DNA from: Candidatus Saccharibacteria bacterium UBA5170
GTDB lineage: Bacteria; Patescibacteriota; Saccharimonadia; Saccharimonadales; Saccharimonadaceae
Assembly: GCA_002413425.1 (NCBI GenBank)
Contig: DHWY01000002.1
Location: forward strand, 241,018 to 271,996
Length of the DNA stretch: 30,979 nucleotides
Direction of reading: 5' to 3'
The translations under genes were made by a program, and so were the position numbers. Each line of letters opens with the position of its first letter. The first letter of the stretch is position 1. The notes below the pieces were generated by a model. It was given only the letters and a program-made list of their open reading frames with translations, made no database searches and was not told the origin of the DNA. Below are positions 18,919-26,095 of the stretch, in pieces.

Positions 18919-19017
18919 AGCTTCTGAATAAAAAACTTATACAGAAGCCAAAAATAAACAGATATCCAAAAAACTCCAATTAAAACAACCGTTCCTCGCA
19001 GGCGGTTGTTTTATTTT
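18919..19017 (+). ncRNA. Candidate small RNA (about 100 nt)
   Basis: It lies between a consensus promoter and an intrinsic terminator with no ORF inside. It starts with a hairpin GCTTCTG/CAGAAGC (18920-18948), has an A-rich unpaired middle, and ends in AAAACAACCG/CGGTTGTTTT (18982-19012) with a U-rich tail. Nothing is encoded immediately downstream on the same strand (ssrA is opposite), so it is not a leader. Family unknown. Confidence 0.6.
18982..19017 (+). terminator. Intrinsic terminator of the candidate sRNA
   Basis: A 10-bp stem AAAACAACCG/CGGTTGTTTT with an inner CCT/AGG, followed by TTATTTTT. Confidence 0.8.
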
Positions 19018-19050
19018 TACGCTATTAGCTACATATAGTACCCTAAACAA

Positions 19051-19078
19051 AGAATCTCGCTATAAATAGCGAGATTCT
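19051..19078 (-). terminator. Terminator-like hairpin after ssrA
   Basis: AGAATCTCGCTA / TAGCGAGATTCT, 12 bp with a four-base loop. On the minus strand it is followed by TTTGTTTAG, a modest U-rich tail, 13 nt past the tmRNA 3' end. Confidence 0.65.
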
Positions 19079-19090
19079 GAATCATCGTTT

Positions 19091-19494
19091 TGGTGGAGCT
19101 GCGGGGAATCGCACCCCGGTCCGAAAGGTAACTGATTATTTGTCTACAAGTTTAGTTTGTCTTGGGTATTAACGATACTCAGAACTAAAAGCCAAACGCA
19201 AAATGTCCTGATCGTCGCGCAGTAAAGTGTTTTGATAAAACGCTGCTGCCCAGTCTATCAATGAGCGACATAAGTATAACGCCATACCCCACTATGTCGC
19301 CTATAGTGTATGACGGCTGCTAAGTATTAGTTAGGCAGCTAGCGCAAATACAGGACTACGGAAGCTAAAAGCCTCTTTCATCGATGCAAATGCTGATGCA
19401 AGTTTGTTTGCAATTAAAATATGTAGGTTACGCCTACGGTCGACTTGCAAAATAATCTGTTAAAATCCTTCCGTCGAAAGCTATAGTCAGCCCC
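19091..19494 (-). ncRNA. ssrA: tmRNA (transfer-messenger RNA)
   Basis: About 404 nt on the minus strand. The 5' end GGGGCTGACTATAGC..TTCGACGG matches the tmRNA consensus and pairs with the 3' CAGCTCC-ACCA. The T-arm is GGGGTGCGATTCCCC. The tag frame runs from GCA at 19411 to TAA at 19333-19331, 26 codons, beginning ANKLASAFAS and ending VFALAA. tmRNA with SmpB rescues stalled ribosomes and marks the product for proteolysis; the terminal ALAA fits the ClpXP-type degron. The tag is much longer than the ten encoded residues of E. coli. An extended -10 (TG-T-TATACT, 19517-19509) precedes it. Confidence 0.95.
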
Positions 19495-19551
19495 AACGTA
19501 ACAGATTGAGTATAACATAATTTGCACGGATACACCAGTCGTGGTTAATTT

Positions 19552-21063
19552 ATGTTACTTATGGTTGCTAGAGTTATGACAGTTGCACCTATTGGTTTCG
19601 ATGGTTCAATCATCGAGGTTGAGAGTGACGCAACCAATGGCCTCCCCTCTTTACAAATTGTTGGACTGGGAAACAAAGCGATAGATGAAGCCAAAGAGAG
19701 AGTCCGAAGCGCAATCACCAACTCACTGCTTGACTACCCAAAGAAGCGCATTACGATTAATTTGGCCCCCGCAGAACTCCCAAAGGACGGCGCTCATTAT
19801 GACGTCCCTATTGCGCTCGCTATTCTTTGTGTCAGTGGCCAATTGCAGCAAAAATAGCTTGATGGCGCCATCTTTGCTGGTGAGCTGGCCCTTGACGGCA
19901 CGCTGCGCCCCATTAAGGGCGCTATAAACATCGCAGAGACCGCTAAAAGTAACGGCTACGGGCGCATCTACCTGCCTGAGAGTAACGCCGAACAGGCGAG
20001 CTTAATAGAAGGCATCGAGATCATAGCCGTGACCTGCATCAAACAGTTGTTTCTCCATTTAAAAGGAGAGTTACTTATCGATCCATACACAAAAACCTTC
20101 TCCACTATCATTTCCCCTGTTACGTCGCCCGTATTAGATGACGTCTACGGCCAAGAGCAGGCCAAGCGAGCTCTAATCATTGCAGCGGCAGGCCATCACA
20201 ATATACTCCTCACCGGGTCACCCGGGCCTGGCAAGACAATGCTCGCTAAAGCCCTTCTTAACCTCTTACCCGCTCTGAGTTCTGCCGAACAAGTCGCGAC
20301 CACAAAACTCCATAGCCTTGTGGGTGAAGCTGACGGCGAAATTATTAGCCAGAGAGCTTTTCGTTCACCACACCATACGGCTAGTCGCGTCTCGATTATC
20401 GGAGGTGGTAACCGGCCAAAACCTGGAGAGATTAGCCTTGCCCACATGGGAGTCCTATTTTTAGATGAACTACCAGAATACCCCAGGTCAACGCTTAAGG
20501 CCTTACGTCAGCCCCTTGAAGACAAGAAAATTATCGTGAGTCGCGCCAACGGACACGTCACCTTTCCGGCTGATTTTATGCTTGTGGCAACCATGAACCC
20601 CTGTCCTTGCGGGTATTATGGTGATAGCTCAAAAGAATGCTCCTGTACGAGTACGCAGATTTTAGCCTACCAAAAACGACTATCGGGTCCCCTACTCGAT
20701 CGAATTGATCTTGTCGTACACGTTTCGCGTATACCGAACGAAACATTATTAAATATGAAATCGTTAAATAATTTACAACACTTACATGCGATAGATATAA
20801 TCAAAACGGCGGTTGACGCCCAACGTATCAGATACAAGAGTAGCGACAAATACAACGCTTCAATCGCAAGTAACGAGACCGTCAAGCACGCGCCTCTTGG
20901 CGATGATGCAAAAAAACTATTGACGCAGGCTGCAGAACGATTAGCATTAAGTGCCCGAAGTTATTTTAAAGTTATCAAAGTTGCCCGAAAAATTGCTGAT
21001 CTTGCTGGCGAAAAAGATGTTTCGGTGGCACATATTAGCGAGGCGCTCCAATACCGCAGTTAA
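19552..21063 (+). pseudogene. comM: ComM/YifB-family Mg-chelatase-like AAA+ ATPase, interrupted by an in-frame TAG
   Basis: Read through, the frame is 503 codons, the family length. It runs in one frame from MVARVMTVAPIGFDG to the end but is cut by TAG at 19855-19857 (..LQQK-stop-LDGAIFAGEL..). The N-terminal part has the Lon-like substrate fold (NLAPAELPKDGAHYDVPIAL). After the stop come Walker A GSPGPGKTMLAKAL, Walker B VLFLDELPEY and MNPCPCGYYGD. ComM acts as a branch-migration helicase in natural transformation. One C-to-T change of a CAG would explain the stop. Reinitiation could give a 344-residue ATPase half. The start may be ATG 19552 or 19561; a TTGCAC-18-TAATTT promoter ends at 19551. 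Confidence 0.85.
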
Positions 21064-21067
21064 TGGG

Positions 21068-21096
21068 TTGAAGTATCGACCCATATCTGGTAGAAT
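21068..21096 (+). promoter_or_regulatory. infC operon promoter
   Basis: TTGAAG (21068-21073), 17-nt spacer, TAGAAT (21091-21096), with an expected start near 21103 and a leader of about 45 nt. Confidence 0.7.
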
Positions 21097-21146
21097 AGCT
21101 AGCGAGTAAACCCTCAAATGTTGCATACTTGCAAAGGAGATCAACG

Positions 21147-21653
21147 ATCAGTAAATCAATTCGTATCAATGAAGCAATTCGTGCAGACCAGTTACGTGTT
21201 ATCGGACCAGATGGAGACCAACTTGGAATCCTCAGTCGCAGCGAAGCACTTAAAATAGCTGAAGATGCAGGAGTTGATCTCGTTGAGATCTCACCTAACG
21301 CCGATCCACCTGTAGTGAAAGTTGTCGACTGGGGTAAATATCAGTACCAGAAGATGAAGGAATTACAAAAAAGCCGCAAAAATGCCAAAACTGTCGAGTT
21401 AAAGCAAATGCGGATGGGCCTGAAAATTGGCGCCAACGACCTCGAAATCAAGCTTCGCAAGATTCGCGAATTTCTGGCCGTCGGACACAAGGTAAAGATT
21501 CTTATTTTCTTTCGTGGGCGCGAGATGGCCCACCAAGACCTAGGATACGTCATGATTGAACGGATTGCCGCTCAACTCGAAGAAGATGCAATAATTGAGC
21601 AAAAGCCTCAGATGGCCGGTCGCAATCTGAGCATAGTAGTAAGGAGTAAATAA
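21147..21653 (+). CDS. infC: Translation initiation factor IF-3, probable ATC start
   Basis: 168 residues from ATC at 21147. IF-3 binds the 30S subunit and checks start-codon/initiator pairing. Conserved stretches: SKSIRINEAIRADQLRVIGPDG, the GVDLVEISPNADPPVVKVVDWGKY block, the linker helix, and the C-terminal domain GHKVKILIFFRGREM. The SD AAAGGAGA lies at 21134-21140, seven bases before ATC. The longer TTG frame at 21129 would place the SD inside the gene. Rare starts (AUU, AUC) in infC are the basis of IF-3 autoregulation in E. coli, so the ATC is expected rather than an error. rpmI overlaps its stop by one base. Confidence 0.93.
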   Translation: MSKSIRINEAIRADQLRVIGPDGDQLGILSRSEALKIAEDAGVDLVEISPNADPPVVKVVDWGKYQYQKMKELQKSRKNAKTVELKQMRMGLKIGANDLEIKLRKIREFLAVGHKVKILIFFRGREMAHQDLGYVMIERIAAQLEEDAIIEQKPQMAGRNLSIVVRSK

Positions 21654-21847
21654 TGCCAAAGTTAAAGACCCACAAAGGAACAGCCAAGCGTATCAAGGTT
21701 ACCAGTACTGGTAAATTAACACGTCGCCGTGCATTTGGCGGCCACATGCTTGCGAAAAAGAGCAAGAGCCGTAAACGAAATATCAACACCACTGCATTTG
21801 TCACAGGTGCAATGGCTAAAAACGTCCGTCGGGCGTTAGGAATTTAA
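21653..21847 (+). CDS. rpmI: Ribosomal protein bL35
   Basis: 64 residues, a typical bL35: MPKLKTHKGTAKRIKVTSTGK at the start and a basic body (RRRAFGGHMLAKKSKSRKR). The ATG overlaps the infC TAA (TAATG), with AAGGAG upstream inside infC. A structural protein of the 50S subunit, in the standard infC-rpmI-rplT order. Confidence 0.97.
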   Translation: MPKLKTHKGTAKRIKVTSTGKLTRRRAFGGHMLAKKSKSRKRNINTTAFVTGAMAKNVRRALGI

Positions 21848-21849
21848 TC

Positions 21850-22194
21850 ATGCGAGTAAAAAGAGGCGTCACAGCACGTGCTAAGCACAAAAAGATTTTA
21901 AAACTAGCTAAGGGTATGCAGCACAACCGCACTAGGTCATACCGTCTTGCCAAACAAGCCGTCGTCCGCGCATTACAATATGCCTATCGCGACCGCCGCA
22001 ACCGCAAGCGCGATCTTCGTGGTCTCTGGATCACTCGAATTAACGCTGCTGCCCGTGAGCTCGGCACAACTTACGGTAAATTTATCGCCGGCCTCAAGGC
22101 TTCCAATATCGAGCTTGATCGTAAAGTATTATCCGAACTAGCCGTCAGCGAGCCAAAAGCTTTCGCTGACATCGTTAAGTCAACAAAAATCTAG
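21850..22194 (+). CDS. rplT: Ribosomal protein bL20
   Basis: 114 residues, typical of bL20: MRVKRGVTARAKHKKILKLA, then GMQHNRTRSYRLAKQAVVRALQYAYRDRRNRKRDLR and LWITRINAAARELG. It binds 23S early in 50S assembly and in several bacteria represses its own operon. It starts two bases after the rpmI stop and is followed by an intrinsic terminator. Confidence 0.97.
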   Translation: MRVKRGVTARAKHKKILKLAKGMQHNRTRSYRLAKQAVVRALQYAYRDRRNRKRDLRGLWITRINAAARELGTTYGKFIAGLKASNIELDRKVLSELAVSEPKAFADIVKSTKI

Positions 22195-22228
22195 ACTTCA
22201 GAGACGTATTTACACTTACACTAAAAAC

Positions 22229-22260
22229 AATCGCTTTCCGAAAGGAGAGCGATTATTTTA
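22229..22260 (+). terminator. Intrinsic terminator of infC-rpmI-rplT
   Basis: AATCGCTTTCC, GAAA loop, GGAGAGCGATT, then ATTTTA. It abuts the 3' end of rnpB on the opposite strand. Confidence 0.8.
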
Positions 22261-22601
22261 GTAGGCAGTACATCGATAAGCCGGGTTCTGTCGAGGATGA
22301 TCATCTATCTAGCCTTATAGTTGCCCATACGGTCAAGCGGATATCGACCTGCGGACGGGACGCCCTTTAATGCAGATCTCCTTGCAGCTGGCAGGGTTTA
22401 CCTCCACGCCATGTCACCATGGAATGCTGTGAGCTCTTACCTCACTCGTTTCATCTTTGCCCGATAAATCGGGTAGTTTCGTTTCTGTGGCACTTTCCCT
22501 AGAGTCACCTCCGGTCGCCGTTAGCGACTGCCATACCCTATGCTGCCCGGACTTTCCTCTTGTACCCGAGAGTACAAGCGATCACCTAATGAACTGCCTG
22601 T
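22261..22601 (-). ncRNA. rnpB: RNase P RNA
   Basis: About 340 nt on the minus strand. It contains the hallmark GAGGAAAGTCCGGGC near the 5' end and ACAGAACCCGGCTTA near the 3' end. P1 is formed by AGGCAGT and ACTGCCT at the two ends. The RNA is the catalytic part of RNase P, which matures tRNA 5' ends. An extended -10 (TG-A-TATACT, 22614-22606) lies partly in the stop region of the upstream gene. Confidence 0.96.
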
Positions 22602-22611
22602 ATGTAGTATA

Positions 22612-23499
22612 TCAAATTACCGCTGTATCGTTTTGATGTTCGTCAAGAAGCTTATTTACCAACGAGTCGGCAAATTGGTTCAGTTCACGTGGTACATGCG
22701 TAAATGTCACTTTTTCAAACTTATCTATCAGCGAACGAATCCGCTCATTGATTGGCCACAACTCCCGATTCTTGATTTTATAGATGCCTTTCATTTGATT
22801 AACGACCAGCATACTGTCGATGCGAAATTCGATAGCAGGGATGCCCAGCTCAAAAGCACGCTCCAAACCAAGTTGAACACCGTGATACTCGGCCTGATTG
22901 TTAGTTGTTATGCCCAGATAGATACCGCCTTGGTCCAAAACCTCTTGCTGTCTATTCATAATGACAAATGCGGCGGCAGAAGGACCAGGATTACCGCGGG
23001 ACCCACCATCTGAATAGATAACCACAGAAAGAGGATTAGTTGTGCTGTCTACATCATCGGATTGGCCGTCCGCAATGCTATTAGGCGGTAATTTTTCTGC
23101 GCCATACAATCCCAACAGGAGTTGAGCACTGTCTCGTAGCTCATCTCGTTGTATTTCCGACAGCTGTTTCCATTCATACGTATCATAGCTACGACCGAGA
23201 GTAATCGGTTCGACGACCGTCAATCCGCTCACGGCGTATGAAATCAAAATGTGCTGCACGTCGCCTTCCTCACGATTTACCATTGAAATAACATCCGTTA
23301 ATCGGAGTGCTTTGGCTTGGAGTCCTGTCTCGGCTTGCACATGTCGCCTCAGCCCGTCCTCAGGTTGCTCGTCATACTCTAAGGTGCCACCGGGTAATTC
23401 ATATTTACCGACTATCGCAGGACGTCCCTGACAGCGGTGTAGTAGCAACGTCTTACCGTCGCTTTGGATAATAGCCTGAACAACAACTCTTTGTTTCAT
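22612..23499 (-). CDS. NUDIX domain fused to RNase HI-like domain
   Basis: 295 residues. The N-terminal domain (about 1-130) is Nudix-like, but the box reads G-x5-E-x7-RHVQAETGL. The metal-ligand Glu after Arg is His and the next Glu of the pair is Ala, so hydrolysis is doubtful. The C-terminal domain (about 157-285) is RNase H of the RnhA/YpdQ type. It has IYSDGGSRGNPG (first Asp), NNQAEYHGV (Glu), FRIDSMLVVNQMKG (Asp) and ELNQFADSL (last Asp), so the DEDD set appears complete. Suggested role: removal of RNA from RNA/DNA hybrids. Minus-strand TATACC ends six bases before the ATG, so the message is probably leaderless. rnpB begins just after its stop. Confidence 0.85.
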   Translation of the reverse strand: MKQRVVVQAIIQSDGKTLLLHRCQGRPAIVGKYELPGGTLEYDEQPEDGLRRHVQAETGLQAKALRLTDVISMVNREEGDVQHILISYAVSGLTVVEPITLGRSYDTYEWKQLSEIQRDELRDSAQLLLGLYGAEKLPPNSIADGQSDDVDSTTNPLSVVIYSDGGSRGNPGPSAAAFVIMNRQQEVLDQGGIYLGITTNNQAEYHGVQLGLERAFELGIPAIEFRIDSMLVVNQMKGIYKIKNRELWPINERIRSLIDKFEKVTFTHVPRELNQFADSLVNKLLDEHQNDTAVI

Positions 23500-23601
23500 T
23501 GGTACGGTATACTTTCTATGTTTGAATTATTTCTTTGTATTTAGTTTACCATTCCTATAATGCTTTTACGATCCGTGCAGCTGTCATACCACCTATAGCC
23601 T

Positions 23602-23760
23602 GATATATAAAAGTCCCGAGGCTTGACTGTCGGCACTAGATATTCCCGCCGTAAAGCAAGGTGGGTACTCGCAAAGCATTTTCGAAGAAAATGAATCATT
23701 AGAGTTCCCTATCTATATGATATTCAGGAAAATCATTCGTGCCTAGGCTGACCCCGGGAC
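23602..23760 (-). ncRNA. Probable 6S-like regulatory RNA
   Basis: About 155 nt with no ORF. The minus-strand -10 TATAAT (23772-23767) places +1 near 23760. The transcript would start GUCCCGGGG and close with CCUCGGGAC (23621-23613, nine pairs with one G-U), then UUUUAUAUA. A second stem GGCAC/GTGCC (23743-23739 with 23636-23632) follows, then a large interior region with an apical CATTTT c TTCG AAAATG hairpin. A long interrupted hairpin of this size, with its own promoter and closing GC stem, matches 6S RNA (ssrS), which binds RNA polymerase. The assignment rests on architecture only. Confidence 0.5.
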
Positions 23761-23766
23761 ACTCTT

Positions 23767-23772
23767 ATTATA
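23767..23772 (-). promoter_or_regulatory. -10 box of the 6S-like RNA
   Basis: TATAAT on the minus strand just past the end of the M50 protease gene; no clear -35. Confidence 0.55.
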
Positions 23773-23777
23773 CCATT

Positions 23778-24413
23778 TTAGCGGATGAAGATGTGGCCAA
23801 AGACCGCCAGAAAGAAATTGATTGCAGCGCGCAGAAAGATACCCAACGAAGGCCCTGCTAGCAAGATAATGGCAAATACGACAATAATGCCATACCGTTC
23901 GATTGTTTCCATCCCCCGTCTCACAAACTCTGGCGCCAGCGCATATAATACGCGCGACCCGTCCAGTGGCGGTATCGGAATTATGTTAAAGATGAAGAAG
24001 CCGAGATTCACAAGGATAGCTATCTGCAACACCTGATACCAGATACTATCACCCGACACACCAACCAGCACACCTACGCCAAACAAAATAAAAGCGAGTA
24101 TCAGGTTCGTGAGCGGGCCAGCCAAGGCAACCAGCGCCGCCCCCCATTCGCCCCAGCGGACATTCTGAGGATTAAACGGTACGGGCTTGGCACCACCGAA
24201 GATTGGCAATCCTGTAATCGCTAACATTACTGGTAGAACAATAGTAAGGAATGGATCGATATGCTTAATAGGGTTAAGTGTTAATCTCCCCTGGGCTTTG
24301 GCTGTATCATCCCCTAACCAGTAGCCCATGAAAGCGTGCATCGCCTCATGAAGCGTCATCGACAATAAAATGACAACTATGACAATTGCAATATATAAAA
24401 TATCAATATTCAT
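23778..24413 (-). CDS. Site-2-protease-like M50 membrane metallopeptidase
   Basis: 211 residues. The zinc motif HEAMH (HExxH) lies in the first membrane helix (about residue 22) and the second motif NIIPIPPLDGSRVLYAL near 142; together they define the M50/S2P family. There are about five membrane segments. It is of the short, PDZ-less type. S2P enzymes cleave within membrane helices of regulators or signal peptides; the target is unknown. Minus-strand TGG-TATAAT ends eight bases before the ATG, so the mRNA is leaderless or nearly so. Divergent from rpmB. Confidence 0.9.
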   Translation of the reverse strand: MNIDILYIAIVIVVILLSMTLHEAMHAFMGYWLGDDTAKAQGRLTLNPIKHIDPFLTIVLPVMLAITGLPIFGGAKPVPFNPQNVRWGEWGAALVALAGPLTNLILAFILFGVGVLVGVSGDSIWYQVLQIAILVNLGFFIFNIIPIPPLDGSRVLYALAPEFVRRGMETIERYGIIVVFAIILLAGPSLGIFLRAAINFFLAVFGHIFIR

Positions 24414-24468
24414 TAGGCCTTATTATACCAGCCTCTCTGCTATTTCAGGGCATCATCGGTGTATCGTC

Positions 24469-24497
24469 TTGACGCATCAAGGTAAAAACGCTATACT
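24469..24497 (+). promoter_or_regulatory. rpmB promoter
   Basis: TTGACG (24469-24474), 17-nt spacer, TATACT (24492-24497), about 36 nt before the rpmB ATG. Confidence 0.75.
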
Positions 24498-24533
24498 GGC
24501 AAAGATTGTTAAAAATAACTGGAATGAAACATT

Positions 24534-24728
24534 ATGGCAGCACGCTGTGAACTAACTGGAAAAGGCAAACAATTCGGCCACAATGTGAGCTTCTCTTTGC
24601 GTCGCACGAAGCGCGTTTTTAAGCCAAATCTTCAAAAAAAGACGTTTAAGCTTGATGGACAAAAGATTACAATGATCCTTAGTACTCAAGCGATTCGTAC
24701 GCTTAAGAAAAAAGGCATTATCGCTTAG
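24534..24728 (+). CDS. rpmB: Ribosomal protein bL28
   Basis: 64 residues: MAARCELTGKGKQFGHNVSFS, then RRTKRVFKPNLQKKTFKLDGQKI, characteristic of bL28. Only one Cys is left of the two CxxC pairs of zinc-binding versions, so it is the zinc-free type. A single-gene unit with its own promoter and a strong terminator. The SD is weak. Confidence 0.95.
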   Translation: MAARCELTGKGKQFGHNVSFSLRRTKRVFKPNLQKKTFKLDGQKITMILSTQAIRTLKKKGIIA

Positions 24729-24742
24729 ATACAAGCCTTTGG

Positions 24743-24785
24743 GGCAATAAAATAACCTCTTATTATAAGAGGTTATTTTATTGCC
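24743..24785. terminator. Bidirectional terminator, perfect 20-bp stem
   Basis: GGCAATAAAATAACCTCTTA, three-base loop TTA, and the exact reverse complement. It lies between the convergent rpmB (+) and MBL gene (-), and the A/T-rich stem bases supply a U-run for either strand. Confidence 0.85.
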
Positions 24786-24798
24786 TTACGGCGCACTA

Positions 24799-25434
24799 TT
24801 AGCTTCGGGTAACTTCAATAAGAGTTAACGTTCCGGGAAGCGTAGCGGCACCCTTAACCTTATACTTTGAAACGGTTTCAACCGGAACGCCAAGTTCCTT
24901 AGCGAAAAGATCAAGACTCTCTTGACGTACTTCATACGTGAGAGCGCCGTCAGCATAATGAACCGGAATAACTACCTTAGGACTAATTTTCCGTACAAGG
25001 CTCACCGCACCAGTCGCATCAAGCGTATAACCATTGCCACCAACAGGGATAATGAGAATATCGAGAACACCCAGCTCTTCTAGCTTATCTTCGCTGAGTT
25101 GTTCGTAAATATTTCCCAACAGGCCGATACGAACATCGCCACACTCAATACGGTAGATTGTTCCGAGGAGTTCTTGACCCTCTGCGTCCAAGTGACGTTG
25201 CGCGCTGATACCGCGAATATGAAAGCCGGCAACGCCATACTCGCCTGGACCTTCGATGAGTATCTTTGCGTCTTGTCCGTTAGTCGCAAAGCGCGCTTCA
25301 GTAGCAATTTCAACAGCCTCTTTAATGTTCACATCTTTTAATCCAGCAACCGATAATTTCGGATCTGTGACTAATGTTGCCTTCTTCGTAGATATTACTA
25401 CGGTATTTGCACCTTTATATTCAATATCAAACAC
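24799..25434 (-). CDS. Metallo-beta-lactamase-fold protein lacking the HxHxDH motif
   Basis: 211 residues. The fold is indicated by VVISTKKATLVTDPKL near the start, the GPGEYGVAGFHIRGISA segment (as in UlaG/COG2220-type hydrolases) and PKVVIPVHYAD near the end. The position where the family carries HxHxDH reads EIATEARFATNGQDA, without His ligands, so metal-dependent hydrolysis is unlikely. GTG start with AGGAGGT eight bases upstream. It follows the winged-helix gene by 15 bp and probably ends the thrS-to-MBL minus run. Confidence 0.8.
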   Translation of the reverse strand: MFDIEYKGANTVVISTKKATLVTDPKLSVAGLKDVNIKEAVEIATEARFATNGQDAKILIEGPGEYGVAGFHIRGISAQRHLDAEGQELLGTIYRIECGDVRIGLLGNIYEQLSEDKLEELGVLDILIIPVGGNGYTLDATGAVSLVRKISPKVVIPVHYADGALTYEVRQESLDLFAKELGVPVETVSKYKVKGAATLPGTLTLIEVTRS

Positions 25435-25449
25435 GTCTTTAGACCTCCT

Positions 25450-26052
25450 CTATTTCTGACTCAGGACATTATCTCTGTCGATGACAATGCTGTGTTTACC
25501 ATTCAGAATTTCAGTAATAAACCTATCTCGAACACTTAGTCGATAATAGAACTCATCATATGATAGCACGCTATAGTTAATATCACGACCTTCTAGCTTC
25601 TCGATAGTTTTAATTGCCGCCATAACTTTCACATGTGGTAAATTGCCAACAAGAATAACATCTACTCCACTTGTGGAGCCGCGCACGAGTACACCAGATA
25701 GAATCGCCAGACTGAGACTAGGAATGCTGCGAATCGTCGCGCTCAGCTCGGCCGACAGCTCGTCCGACGAAGCGGGTACGACATTTGCCTCATTAAGACC
25801 ATCTCCAAAAATAGCCCGCAGCGGTACATAATATTCATAACGTTGATTGACTTGATAATACAATTTGTTATCCGCACTATCGCTCGTGATGATGCCAACT
25901 TCCATCATATTAGATAGTTCGCGTCGAACTGAATTAATTTGTTCGTCAATCTTCCTGGTTATTTCACGCACATAAAAAGACTGGCCTGGATTGTTCAGGA
26001 AAAGATGAAGTAATTTTACTCGTGTTTTTGAACCAAATAGTGCGTCAATCAT
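25450..26052 (-). CDS. Winged-helix protein with nucleotidyltransferase-like C-terminus
   Basis: 200 residues from the ATG at 26052, which has GAGGG upstream; the longer frame would overlap miaA. An N-terminal winged helix (IDALFGSKTRVKLLHLFLNN to about residue 65; REITRKIDEQINSVRRELSNM is the recognition region) suggests DNA binding. The C-terminal half has GSTSGVDVILVG, resembling the GSxxxSDxD signature of minimal nucleotidyltransferases, but truncated, so activity is doubtful. Possibly a transcriptional regulator; target unknown. It lies between miaA and the MBL gene on one transcript. Confidence 0.75.
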   Translation of the reverse strand: MIDALFGSKTRVKLLHLFLNNPGQSFYVREITRKIDEQINSVRRELSNMMEVGIITSDSADNKLYYQVNQRYEYYVPLRAIFGDGLNEANVVPASSDELSAELSATIRSIPSLSLAILSGVLVRGSTSGVDVILVGNLPHVKVMAAIKTIEKLEGRDINYSVLSYDEFYYRLSVRDRFITEILNGKHSIVIDRDNVLSQK

Positions 26053-26095
26053 AGTGCGTCCCTCGGATAACTTTCGTGTTCTAATAATATCATGG

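Noticed and set aside
19857..19860. Frameshift or stop-codon reassignment in comM
   Set aside because: Both halves are in the same frame, and TAG terminates other intact genes here, so a point nonsense change is simpler.
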